This document shows positions 52,305 to 62,300 of a stretch of DNA of 64,000 nt, in pieces. Positions within the stretch are counted from its first letter, which is position 1, and every line of letters begins with the position of its first letter. The position numbers and the translations under genes were made by a program. The notes below the pieces were generated by a model. The model saw only the letters and a list, made by a program, of their open reading frames with translations. It searched no databases and was not told where the DNA came from. Source of the DNA: Pseudoips prasinana (Eukaryota > Arthropoda > Insecta > Lepidoptera > Nolidae); contig OX621255.1 of NCBI GenBank assembly GCA_951640165.1, positions 31,160,001 to 31,224,000 on the forward strand. Direction: 5' to 3'.

Positions 52305-55187
52305 TTAAATCTTTAGTTTAATAAACTCGTCAAAGGAATAAAACGACTGCTCGATCAACCAGGATTTCAACTTATACTTAAAACTCTTAAAACTCGGTGT
52401 GTCCAATACCTTAGCCGGTAGTCTGTTGTAAATTGTAGGCCCCATTACGTGAGTGAGTTTTGACGATTTTGTCAATTTACGTGGCACAGCAGTAAGCTTA
52501 GAAGCACCGCGGGTGTTATACGTATGTACGTCACTCTGTTTTGTATAGTGGTTCCTATTCGTTCGTACATACACTGCTACCTGTAATATTACTATAGCAG
52601 GTAACGTCAGTATACCGAGTTGCTTAAAGTAGGGCCTGGCTGATGTTTCCTGGGGCACATGTACGATCGCTCGCACGGCGCGCTTTTGCATGCGGAAGGC
52701 ACGTTCCCAGTCCGCGGCGCGTCCCCACAGCTCGGCACCATATAGCAAGATGGAATGGACAGTTGCGAAGTAACATGCACGCGCCACGTTGGTAGGCACT
52801 ACACGAGACACACGCTTAAGTGCAAAACACGCGCTGCTCAGCTTACCACACAGTTTGTCTATGTGGTTTGACCACGTCATACCTCTATCCAATTCGAATC
52901 CTAGGAAGGTTGTGGTTTCAGATTGAATTAAACTACAATTATTCACAGAGACCGCAAGTGGTTTGAGAGGGCGTCCTGACAGACAAAAGTGGAGGTAATG
53001 TGTCTTGCCTAGGTTAAGAGCTAGACCATTTGATCTGAACCAATCGGCTAGATGCGAACATGTATCGTTTAATTTTTGTTCGAGACAGTTCAAGGATGAG
53101 GCCGTGATTACAGCGGCTACGTCGTCAGCAAACATGAATATCTCCGCTACAGATACGGCACTTGGTAAGTCGTTTAGCAGCAAGGAGAATAAAATATTAG
53201 ATACCGAAGACCCCTGGGCTACTCCCATTGTAGTTGTGTAGGGCTCTGATTGAACCTCTCCTCCGACAACCACTTGGGCACGATCGCGCATCATATTGAT
53301 GAATACTTCACAGGATTTACCCATGATGCCATAGTGCTTAAGTTTTGCGCTAATCACCAGGTGGTCTGCGACGTCAAAGGCCTTGGAAAGGTCACAGCAT
53401 AGCAGCGCCACTTGCTGGTTTTGTTCACGCGCGGCCATAATGCGTCGTACGACTACTCGGGCAAGGCAAGTTGTTGATTTACCTTCACGATACGCGTACT
53501 GACGGTCTGATAGCGTGTTAGTTGTCCGAAGAAATGTTGTTAGCCTAGAACTGAGGCCGTTCTCAAATACTTTGGCAACAGCGGGGATTATGGATATTGG
53601 TCGATACCCATCTAAGTTTTTACGCTTCCCTTTGCCTTTAAAGATAGGTGAGATCTTGCTCAGTTTAAATGAAGCAGGGTAAACTCCCTCTTTTAGGCAC
53701 AAATTAAACAGTACTGTTAAAATTGGGGACAGTGGAATGATTGCTAGTCTAAGTAGTTCCATTGAAATACCGTAGATGTCTTTAGTGCTTTTATTTGGTA
53801 TACGCTTCGTTACAATCTCATATATTTCAACCGCGGTGAAAGGTTGTAATCTGAGTGAGCGATCTGGGCTTGTCGTATCAGCCAAATAGCGTGATGTACT
53901 GCTGATATCCGCTCGTGGGGCACCGCAAGTTATTGCAGCGTCCCTAAACTGCTTGTTCATGGCGTTTACAGCTTCTTGAGATGAGGCGAATTTATTTCCG
54001 GCAGAATCTGTCAATACGTCTAAAAAACTTACGTTCTGACTGTTTGATTTGCCCCTTTCTTTATTAACAATCTTCCACATCGACTTGGAAGTATTATTAG
54101 TGGCCGATAACATACTAGTGTAGTATTGGCGCTTACCATTTTGTATTAAATTATCGTACTTAACGGTTATTTTGTCAGATATTGATTTCAGTCTGGCGTC
54201 GTCAGGGAATTTTTCAAGTAATTTATTAATGTCAAAAAGCAGGTCTTTTGTCATTTTTACATCGGGTGTTACCCACGATGAGTCGGGCTTTTTAAGCGTC
54301 TTTTTTTTAAGAGGAAAGCTGGTTCCATATTTATTGGTCACTATGTTCATTAGTGCCTGTGACAAAAGAACCGATGTCTTATTGCGTTCTATGACCACTG
54401 GCCAATCGATACTGTGGAGGGAAGCGACAAAATTAGCGCGATTTGCATGGCTCATATCTCTTATAAGGCAGGTACTCGTCCCGCAGTGCTTCTTAATTAA
54501 CTTTAAATTTACTTTGATGGCGAGATGGTCACTCAGATCCGATATACAGGGTATCGCGGTCACTAAGCTATTGTGTTGGTCTGATAGATTGGTGTATACG
54601 TGATCTAGACTGGTCACTGTGTCCCGCGTAATCCGTGTTGGAAAATCTACGATATTGGACATGCCGTGGGTTAACAGTATGTCACTTAAATATTTACATT
54701 CGGACTTTACATGATCTAAGCAGTTGATATTAAAGTCCCCTAATATTACGTAATTCCCGTCAAGTTCACTAGTTTTTTCGAGCAGTCGTTCTAAATGAGT
54801 TAGGAACTGGATCGAGCTGACTAGGTTTGTTCTGTATACACATATAACGGTGAGGTCGAATTCCAAAAGGTCAATGGCTGATATCTCAAGATATTGTTCA
54901 ACAGACAGTGAGACAAATTCAACATTCTCGGTATACTTCATGTTATTGTTTATAAAAATACAACTACCACCGTGTGCTTTTTGTTTCCGACAGAAACAGG
55001 AAGCAAGTTTAAATCCGTCAATGTGTATGCAGTTCAATTTAGACTCTGAGAGCCAGTGTTCTGTTATAGCCAGTACGTGGCAGTTTAAATTGGTTTTTAG
55101 TAGCACTTCAAGTTTTTGAATTTTATTCTCTAAGGCCGCAATGTTTTGGTGAACTATACAAACTGATTCACAATTGTTGACATTCAC
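52305..55187 (-). CDS. LINE ORF2: endonuclease-reverse transcriptase
   Basis: 960 codons, no break. The AP-like endonuclease occupies residues ~13-225 (VHQNIAAL, TEHWL, HGGSCIFI, VCVYR, GDFNIN near 152, SDHLAIK near 220). The RT runs from ~500 (KISPIFKGKGK, YRPISIIPAVAK, AYREGKSTT, LCCDLSKAFDVADH near 600, GVAQGSSVSNILFSL, FMFADDVAAVI near 685). The thumb and C-terminus follow (FLGFELDRGMTWSNHI, RMQKRAVRAIVHVPQ, YNRLP). No RNase H or RLE domain. The nominal start is GTG and no ATG precedes endonuclease motif I. The open frame runs upstream into the end of ORF1, as in copy 1. Confidence 0.95.
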   Translation of the reverse strand: MNVNNCESVCIVHQNIAALENKIQKLEVLLKTNLNCHVLAITEHWLSESKLNCIHIDGFKLASCFCRKQKAHGGSCIFINNNMKYTENVEFVSLSVEQYLEISAIDLLEFDLTVICVYRTNLVSSIQFLTHLERLLEKTSELDGNYVILGDFNINCLDHVKSECKYLSDILLTHGMSNIVDFPTRITRDTVTSLDHVYTNLSDQHNSLVTAIPCISDLSDHLAIKVNLKLIKKHCGTSTCLIRDMSHANRANFVASLHSIDWPVVIERNKTSVLLSQALMNIVTNKYGTSFPLKKKTLKKPDSSWVTPDVKMTKDLLFDINKLLEKFPDDARLKSISDKITVKYDNLIQNGKRQYYTSMLSATNNTSKSMWKIVNKERGKSNSQNVSFLDVLTDSAGNKFASSQEAVNAMNKQFRDAAITCGAPRADISSTSRYLADTTSPDRSLRLQPFTAVEIYEIVTKRIPNKSTKDIYGISMELLRLAIIPLSPILTVLFNLCLKEGVYPASFKLSKISPIFKGKGKRKNLDGYRPISIIPAVAKVFENGLSSRLTTFLRTTNTLSDRQYAYREGKSTTCLARVVVRRIMAAREQNQQVALLCCDLSKAFDVADHLVISAKLKHYGIMGKSCEVFINMMRDRAQVVVGGEVQSEPYTTTMGVAQGSSVSNILFSLLLNDLPSAVSVAEIFMFADDVAAVITASSLNCLEQKLNDTCSHLADWFRSNGLALNLGKTHYLHFCLSGRPLKPLAVSVNNCSLIQSETTTFLGFELDRGMTWSNHIDKLCGKLSSACFALKRVSRVVPTNVARACYFATVHSILLYGAELWGRAADWERAFRMQKRAVRAIVHVPQETSARPYFKQLGILTLPAIVILQVAVYVRTNRNHYTKQSDVHTYNTRGASKLTAVPRKLTKSSKLTHVMGPTIYNRLPAKVLDTPSFKSFKYKLKSWLIEQSFYSFDEFIKLKI

Positions 55188-55224
55188 TTTACGGGATGGT
55201 CCGCACTGGTGGCTCGTTCGCCGG

Positions 55225-56100
55225 TTACTGCTGTATGCGCAGGCGCGTTCCGTCGTCAGTGCTTGCTGTGCCGATAACGCCCCGCTCGCCGCGGGGACGG
55301 GCGAGAAACCAGTCCGAGAGTTTTACGCCTTGGGGCCACGAAGTCGGCATGCATAGTTGGTCATATAATTTACTGGGGAAGCCAATTACAAACGCTGCAT
55401 GTTTATCAGTTTTTATATTCCGCTTCTGCACAGTATATTCATTACAATAGGCAATCTTGTTAACATGTTTTAGTACAGCGTCCTCGGTCGTGTTTGGTTT
55501 AAATGACCAAGCTTGCAAATATCTCATGGGTTCTACAGCCTGAAGTTCATTATTGGTTCCAGCACCTATTACAATCCGGCGCGGAGTTCGTCGTTTTTGA
55601 TTAGTTACCGTCTGCCAGTCATTCTGTCGTTTAGCTTTATCGCCGTTATCGTCGTTTTTCGTGGCCGCACCTTTAGAAGCGGGCGTTACCTGCGAATGCT
55701 CGGAGTCGGGATTCGAGTCGACGGCGCGGTTCGCTTCGCCTGCCTTCGTTGTGTCGTCGGGGATCTTCGGTTTATTTTGTTCCGCTTGTGTATTATTAGC
55801 GGTGTTAGCGATTGGCTTCACTCCGTTATTGGATTTAGGGCCTAGTCTTGCTTGGCGGATTGGACGTTGTTGGATAGTAGGGGATCCTGCTATCGGCGTT
55901 GGCGTCGGTTGAAGATTCGGGGTTATAGATATTGAACTACCCCCACGTGGTGTTATTGGGATGTTCTGAGCACTAGATAATTTTACAATTAAAGTATTTT
56001 GCACATCGATTTTGCACTCCAACGATTGCACTTTAACACTGAGATCAGTAATAAGCGTTTTGAGATCGCGAACAGTAGCTTCTAGGGCTTTTTGAGCCAT
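55225..56100 (-). CDS. LINE ORF1 protein
   Basis: 291 aa from ATG at 56,100. The N-terminal ~45 residues form a coiled coil (LEATVRDLKTLITDLSVKVQ). A Pro/Ser/Thr-rich linker follows, then a basic conserved core (RRTPRRIVIGAG, RYLQAWSFKPN, VLKHVNKIAYCNEYTVQKR, KHAAFVIGFPSK) ending GVKLSDWFLARPRGERG. It matches copy 1 ORF1 in the C-terminal half. No zinc knuckle seen. Presumed RNA-binding RNP component. Confidence 0.88.
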   Translation of the reverse strand: MAQKALEATVRDLKTLITDLSVKVQSLECKIDVQNTLIVKLSSAQNIPITPRGGSSISITPNLQPTPTPIAGSPTIQQRPIRQARLGPKSNNGVKPIANTANNTQAEQNKPKIPDDTTKAGEANRAVDSNPDSEHSQVTPASKGAATKNDDNGDKAKRQNDWQTVTNQKRRTPRRIVIGAGTNNELQAVEPMRYLQAWSFKPNTTEDAVLKHVNKIAYCNEYTVQKRNIKTDKHAAFVIGFPSKLYDQLCMPTSWPQGVKLSDWFLARPRGERGVIGTASTDDGTRLRIQQ

Positions 56101-56165
56101 TATCGATTTAAAATCGCATTAACGCGCACAGGACGATGTTATTGTTAGGGCACTCAACTACCTAT

Positions 56166-56171
56166 AGATAG
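56166..56171 (+). repeat. Target-site duplication AGATAG (right)
   Basis: Partner of 52,081-52,086. Confidence 0.88.
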
Positions 56172-56524
56172 AGATAAGAGCTTACGTTTTAAATAATATA
56201 ACGAGTTATTTACCGGATCAATCCTTTAATAAAAATGATTTTAATTGGTTTGACATAATACGTTCAGACTTAGCAGATCCTCAGTTCAATACACCCAGTA
56301 AAATTGATATTTTGTTGGGTGCAGACGTCTATAGCTGTATCTTGAAAGGGGGTATGGTGAAAAGTCCATCTAGATCACTAGTCGCGCAGGAAACCACGTT
56401 AGGGTGGATTTTTTCTGGTGTTGTAAATAGGCTAGCAAAGCTAGGTATTTCGAATGATACACGACGCTGCATAACCGTAATGCATGCTCAGTTCAACGAG
56501 GATCAAGGATCGAGGATTAGGTAA
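56171..56524 (+). pseudogene. BEL/Pao protease end, then truncation
   Basis: 118 codons in register with 51,663-52,086 once the LINE is removed. Contains AYVLNNITSYLPDQS, FNTPSKIDILLGADVYSCIL and QETTLGWIFSG, the start of the protease-RT junction. It ends with NEDQGSRIR and a stop, so RT, RNase H and integrase are missing. About 310 bp of noncoding 3' region follow before the Gypsy insertion. Confidence 0.88.
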
Positions 56525-56840
56525 TATTGGGAAATGGAATATCAAATCAGTTTTAAAAAGCCTACTACAATTAAATAGATATAAGATGAACTTTTCATGC
56601 CATGTTAATTTTAAGTTTAGTATAGTAACTTTTCGTTTAGTTCATAATAGTTATTGTATATTTTAATTTTCTGTTAACTTGCAAAAGTTTAGCTAACATG
56701 TACCTACCTATGATGTCATTAGTTCATATATTATGTTGCTATCGAAGACTGTATTTATTAAGTATTAAGAAATTCATAAGACTGTAAAAATTGTTGTAAA
56801 TCATAGTTTTAAGTATTTTCAAATTGTTATCTAGTTCAAA
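56525..56840 (+). other. BEL element 2, noncoding 3' region, left part
   Basis: AT-rich with no domain, continuing at 63,045-63,082 after the Gypsy element. Confidence 0.7.
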
Positions 56841-56996
56841 TGAGGTGTAGTAATATGTATGTGTGTATCTTAGTATCTATCTAGTAGTATGTGTGTGTAA
56901 TAGATCTAATATAAAACTATGTTATTCATTCATTCCTAAGAGTAATAAATCATAATTAATCGAATGCAGTTGTTTCAATAACACTAAATCCCCTCA
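56841..56996 (+). repeat. Gypsy 5' LTR
   Basis: 156 bp, TGAGGTGTAGT...CCCCTCA. TATA-like ATATAAAAC at about 56,909 and AATAAA at 56,944. Confidence 0.96.
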
Positions 56997-57012
56997 TGGC
57001 GACCCGTGCCAT
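56997..57012 (+). promoter_or_regulatory. Gypsy primer-binding site
   Basis: TGGCGACCCGTGCC directly after the LTR. Confidence 0.75.
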
Positions 57013-57208
57013 ATTTGGGGCTCGCGACGCGAATACGGTATCGGTATAGTGTTACGGCTCCAAATGAATCGAACAATGAATCAAGAAAGTGAAGTTAATT
57101 TCGGATGCGGCATGTAAAATAAGTGTAAACTATGAACAGTATATATTATATATTTTATTTAACATATATTTTTGTTAAATAGTGCGCGAATTAAAATCAT
57201 CGTATAAA

Positions 57209-57520
57209 ATGTGCCGTTCAAACTATGAAAAAGAGCAGATATTTTTGAACCAGAATGCTGCGGGTTCAAACAATGCAGATGTGGAGCAGTTTAAGCTGCA
57301 TATGTCAAGTATCAGCATTGTCCTCATAATCATCGCTACTCTGTTGGGTCTTGGTGCATTATACTTCGTATGGAAACAGTATAGGAAATGCCACCATACT
57401 TGGATCAGAGACCAAATAATGCAGAATAATTTTCGGCGATCATTTAACCGGTCCAGAGATGTACGTGGAGAGGAGCGCGAGCGCGACCTACGTATCCCGA
57501 TGAGAGACATACCTAAGTAA
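57209..57520 (+). CDS. Small membrane-protein ORF upstream of gag
   Basis: 103 aa from ATG at 57,209 (an in-frame GTG lies at 57,182). Residues ~1-35 are polar (YEKEQIFLNQNAAGSNNADV), followed by one strongly hydrophobic segment (ISIVLIIIATLLGLGALYF), then a basic tail (KQYRKCHHTW, RRSFNRSRDVRGEERERD). By composition this is a single-pass membrane protein with a cytosolic basic tail. It is not an envelope protein: no signal peptide, cleavage site or ectodomain. I do not know its function. Position between LTR and gag suggests it is part of the element, perhaps in particle or membrane association (inference). Confidence 0.7.
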   Translation: MCRSNYEKEQIFLNQNAAGSNNADVEQFKLHMSSISIVLIIIATLLGLGALYFVWKQYRKCHHTWIRDQIMQNNFRRSFNRSRDVRGEERERDLRIPMRDIPK

Positions 57521-57845
57521 ATAGTATTTCGTGCGGCAGCCAAAATTAGTTGAATTAAGTGCGTCAAATTACTATAAAAGTGCGATAAAGTGCGGTTTAA
57601 TGTATAGTATTAATGCGTAATTTTTTATTTTAAAATTAACCTCAAGAATAATGGACATCCAAATAATTATTCTATAGACTCTAAGTTTAAAGTAATACCA
57701 AATCAATTTATTGTAATTGCTCATTAATCGTCTCAATGTATCGTGGATCGACTTACACTCTACAACACCTACTACGGTAACTCACTGTGACTTAGTGAGA
57801 TTGTGGTATGTATTCTTTAAGTAATTATGTATTTATTGTAAGGTA

Positions 57846-59147
57846 ATGGAAGATGATTTACTTGAATGTTTAAAAGAACTTAAGAGTATAAGAAAATATT
57901 TAATTAAGAAAGGAAAATTAAGATTTAAAGGAAATGTTATTAAAAATAGATTAGAAGAGACTAAGGAAATTTATAATAGAAGTCAGGAAATAATTCAATT
58001 TTTGTCTTCAGAACAAGGCTCAAAATCAAAAATTTTGGAATCTTTAATTTTAATACAAAATGGGATAAAATCTTATTATTTACAAATTATTGATTTATGT
58101 TCCGAAAATAAAGTAGTTTCTGATATCGACAGTAGTGGAAGTGATTTTTGTGAAACTAGCTCAAACCCAGATTTAATCATGGAGTTCGATTTAAAAACGG
58201 CCTGTAGTTTGATTCCGATTATGAACAGTAATGAAAGTAACATCAAAAGTATCATTGACTCGGTAGAAATGTATGCCGATATGTTATCGGAATCGGGAAA
58301 ATTATTACTGATTAAATTCGTTTTAAAAGGTAGACTGTCCGAAAATGCAAAATTACGCATGTGTGATGATTACAAGTCGGTAACAGAGTTGATTAAGCAA
58401 TTAAAAGACACTTTATTACCTAAAAAATCGTTCACTGCTATACAATCACGGTTACAGAGTACAACTCAGGGTTGGCGTACAATAGATCAGTTTGGTACCG
58501 AATTAGAAAAACTATTCACCAATTTAACCATAGCTCAGGCAAATGGCAATTCTGAAAATTATGGTGTATTAAAACCGTTAAATGAGAAAATGGCCATTAA
58601 ACGATTTGCAGATGGGTTAAGTAATTCCCGGCTCAGCACAATAATCGCAGCGCGTAATTACGACAGCTTGAAAGACGCGATTCAGGCCGCCAAGGATGAA
58701 GAGTTGACATCGGCATCATCTTCGACGGGTGAAAATGTCATGCAGTTTTCTCATCGTGGACGAGGTAAGTCTCAATTTAATAGTTTCCAGCAAGGCCAAT
58801 TCTTCGGTCAACAGTCTCGTGGACAACGAGGACGATATAATTATCGTCAGAATTCAAATAATTTTAATACTTTCAGAAGAGGTAACTTTAGAGGTAATTT
58901 TAACAATTTTGCCAGAGGAAATTTTCGCGGTAATAATTCATATTATCATGCCCGTACTAATGGTACAAGTTCGTACAATAACACACAGCGAGGACGAGTT
59001 CATCAAACGTCGAGTGAAAATCGATCGAGGTTCGAGAATCGTGGTAAGGGTAATACACATCGAGTGTTTTATTCAAATCAGTCTAGCAATAATGAGTCTG
59101 TAAGTTCCAATACGAATCCAATGCAGTTTTTTCGATCTGAAACATAA
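57846..59147 (+). CDS. Gypsy Gag with RGG-type tail
   Basis: 433 aa from ATG at 57,846. Helical N-terminal half with LKDTLLPKKSFTAIQSRLQS and AIKRFADGLSNSRLSTIIAA, the Gag capsid-like pattern of Ty3/Gypsy elements. From residue ~295 the protein is rich in RG/FRG/GRG repeats (RRGNFRGNFNNFARGNFRGN) instead of a CCHC zinc knuckle, an RGG-like RNA-binding tail. Stop at 59,145-59,147, before the protease frame takes over. Confidence 0.9.
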   Translation: MEDDLLECLKELKSIRKYLIKKGKLRFKGNVIKNRLEETKEIYNRSQEIIQFLSSEQGSKSKILESLILIQNGIKSYYLQIIDLCSENKVVSDIDSSGSDFCETSSNPDLIMEFDLKTACSLIPIMNSNESNIKSIIDSVEMYADMLSESGKLLLIKFVLKGRLSENAKLRMCDDYKSVTELIKQLKDTLLPKKSFTAIQSRLQSTTQGWRTIDQFGTELEKLFTNLTIAQANGNSENYGVLKPLNEKMAIKRFADGLSNSRLSTIIAARNYDSLKDAIQAAKDEELTSASSSTGENVMQFSHRGRGKSQFNSFQQGQFFGQQSRGQRGRYNYRQNSNNFNTFRRGNFRGNFNNFARGNFRGNNSYYHARTNGTSSYNNTQRGRVHQTSSENRSRFENRGKGNTHRVFYSNQSSNNESVSSNTNPMQFFRSET

Positions 59148-59315
59148 CATTTTAGCGCTAAGTGGTAAAGCGAAATTTTTGACTTTGTATAATGGTAATA
59201 GAAGATACTTTTGGTTGGTTGATACCGGAGCATCATTATCCGTCATAAAGAAAGATGCTGTACCTAGCAACAGTTGCATCATTCGAGACGAAACTATCAT
59301 AAATGGTATTGGGGT
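59104..59315 (+). pseudogene. Gypsy protease segment in a different frame
   Basis: The protease frame is +1 relative to Gag, opens at 59,104 and overlaps Gag by 44 nt. It carries the active site WLVDTGASLSVI. Near 59,310 the sequence needs a further single-base shift to enter the RT frame, which is the Gag frame again. One of the two shifts could be the natural gag-pol frameshift. The second is more likely a mutation that inactivates this copy. Confidence 0.75.
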
Positions 59316-62300
59316 CAGATTCAGTCATCAGGATTTATTAATCTCACATTGACTCATCGTGATGACCAACACTGTGTTGATTTTGATATCAAACTTCATG
59401 TATTTGATACCATACCTTTAAAGGCGGATGGAATATTAGGTTTAGATTTTCTGTGTCATTACATGACGAATATTAATTTGGAAAGAAATATAATAACGTT
59501 TTCTAAATATGGAATGGAATATTCTTTATTACTTCGTGATACGGTCGATTATTCGAATGAAGTTTTACATATTCCTGCACGGAGTGAATCAATTCACTAT
59601 TTACTTTTAAATAATGCTTTAGCTAATAATGATTGTGTTATCCCTAGCAAGCAGTTGGCAGAAAATGTGTTTTTAGCTGGATGTATTAGTAGAATAAAAA
59701 ACAATAGAGTACCGGTAAAAATTTTAAAGAGCAATGAACATAGTATATCTTTACCAATGTTTCAACCAGAGATGCATTCAATTCAGGATTATCATATTTG
59801 CGATTTCAAATCAAATCAAAATAATTTAAAGCGAGCAAAAATATTATTAGATATTTTAAAATTAAATCATTTAAATGTAGAAGAGCGCATTTCTATTCAA
59901 CAATTATGCTCTAAGTATTCAGATGTGTTCTTTTTACCCGGTGATAAGTTAACGACTACGAACGTTTATGAGCAATCGATTACTTTAAAACCAAACATAA
60001 GTCCGGTTTATGTGAAACAGTATCGTTTGCCACACTCATTAAAAAATGAGGTGGATAAGGAAATTCAAAAAATGATTGACAATGATATTATAGAAGAGGC
60101 GAAAAGCGAATGGTCTAGTCCTATTTTGCTGGTGCCAAAGAAAAGCGATAACGAAAAGAAATGGCGTTTAGTTGTCGATTACAGGAAATTAAATGACTGT
60201 ATTGTAGACGACAAATTCCCATTGCCGAACATTACAGAGATTTTGGATTCTCTTTCGGGTTCTATCTATTTCTCACATTTAGACCTTAATCAAGGATATT
60301 ACCAAGTAGCTTTAGATAAAGAAAGTAGAGAGTTTACTGCGTTTACTACAAACACTGGCCAGTACAAGATGAAGAGATTACCTATGGGTCTCAAGACCAG
60401 TTCCAGCGCGTTCAGTAGAGTAATGTCAGTAGCCATGTCTGGACTCACTCATGATAGATGTTTCATATACTTAGATGATCTAGTAGTTTTCGGTAGAAAT
60501 TTAGATATTCATAACAAAAATTTGACAGACGTGTTAGAAAGGTTAAGAAAAACTAACTTAAAATTGAATCCAGATAAATGTAGCTTTTTGAAGAAAGAAA
60601 TTCTTTATTTAGGCCATCTTGTATCTGAAAATGGAGTTTTACCCGATCCATCAAAAGTTAAAGTCTTACAAAATTACCCAGTTCCAACTAACACAGATGA
60701 AGTGAAAAGATTTGTAGCATTTTGTAACTATTATAGGAAATTTATTAAAAATTTTGCAGACATAACGTGCCCATTAAATAAGTTAACTCGTAAATTTGAA
60801 CCATTTGTTTGGACTAACGATTGTCAAAAATCATTTGAAAAATTAAAAAATAAGTTAATGACACCACCAATTTTAGATTTTCCAGATTTTTCTGATGATA
60901 ATGAATTTGTTATACAAACTGACGCTTCTGGCACAGCCATTGGCGCAGTGTTATGCAATAAAAATATGAAACCAGTTGCATACGCAAGTAGACCACTCAA
61001 TAAAGCTGAACTTAACTACCCCACCATTCAGAAGGAATTAGTTGCCATTGTGTGGGCAGTGAAATATTTTAGGCCTTACGTTTATGGTAAATTATTTACA
61101 ATTATGACTGACCACAGACCTTTAGTATATTTATTTTCAATGAAAGATCCATCAAGTAGACTTTTAAAATTCAGATTAGCATTAGAAGAGTATAATTTTA
61201 AAATTTTATATATAAGGGGCAAAGACAACAGCGTTGCTGATGCGTTATCTAGAATAATTATAACATCAGATAGTTTAAAACAAATGAATGACGAAATCAT
61301 ACTAGTAATGACAAGAGCGGAAAAAAGGCGTTTAGAATTTGACAACCAAACTATAAAAGCTAGTTGTAGCAAGCCCAATGAGGCGTGGCCTGATCAACCA
61401 CGAGTAGTTGAGGTGCTAAAAATACCTAGTAATACTGTGGAAATGACTTTTATAGGATGTGACGAATTGGAAAAATTAAGAGCTCAAAATAATATAAATG
61501 AAGAAAAGGAATGCTTTATTTACAATAAGAATAAGAAAATATTGTTTATTAATCTCAACTTTAGAGCACAATTTACGCGAGACGAATTTGTGACTAAGTT
61601 AGATGATTTTTGCAAATATATAAATATAAATGAACTATGCATAGTAAGAAATAAAGAATATGAAGACTTTATAAAAGATTTATTAAGAGGAATTAAAGAT
61701 AATAATAATTGGACCGGTCCCCGAATTTTTGTATTAAGAGGAGTTAGGAGAATTGATAATAAGGAGGAAAGAAACTATATTTTACAAGATTTTCATTTAC
61801 TACCCACAGCGGGACATGCAGGTGTGCGTAGAATGACCAATAATATAAAAAGAAAATTTTATTGGCCTGGTTTAGACATTGATGTACAAGAATTTGTAGC
61901 TAAATGCGTTAAATGTCAAAAAATGAAGCATTGTAGGTATATCAAGGCGCCCATGGAGATAACTACAACGGCTTCATATGCTTTTGAAAAGATCTATCTT
62001 GACGTCGTAGGTCCTTTTGAGAAAGACATTGAAGGTAACGTATATATTTTAACAATACAATGCGAATTAACCAAGTTTATTGAAGCTTATCCTTTAAAAA
62101 ATAAGGAAACCGTAAGTATAGCAAAAGCTTTAGTTGATAATTTTATTTTAAGATTTGGAATACCAAATGCCATGGCGACAGATCGTGGAACCGAATTTGT
62201 TTCTTCAGTAATGGAACAGGTATGTAAAATTTTAGAAATAAATAAATTGACTTCTACAGCATATCATCACCAATCTATCGGTGCACTTGAAAATACACAT

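Larger units (their letters stand above)
52087..56165 (-). mobile_element. Full-length intact LINE, copy 2
   Basis: 4,079 bp with ORF1 and ORF2 both open, 3' tail of TTTGAAC units, and 6-bp target duplication AGATAG. Same family group and length as 6,606-10,731. Uninterrupted ORFs and insertion into a recent BEL element make this a candidate active copy. Confidence 0.93.

Noticed and set aside
56312..56530. GAGGATCAAG shared at the truncation points of both BEL elements
   Set aside because: A 10-mer occurs near 24,299 and 56,499, but the surroundings do not align; too short to argue for a common deletion hot spot.
57182..57208. Upstream extension of the small Gypsy ORF from GTG
   Set aside because: A good ATG lies nine codons downstream; non-AUG initiation is not needed.
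59274..59315. Start of Gypsy Pol at a TTG
   Set aside because: The true upstream neighbour is the protease in another frame; TTG is simply the first codon the frame allows after a stop.
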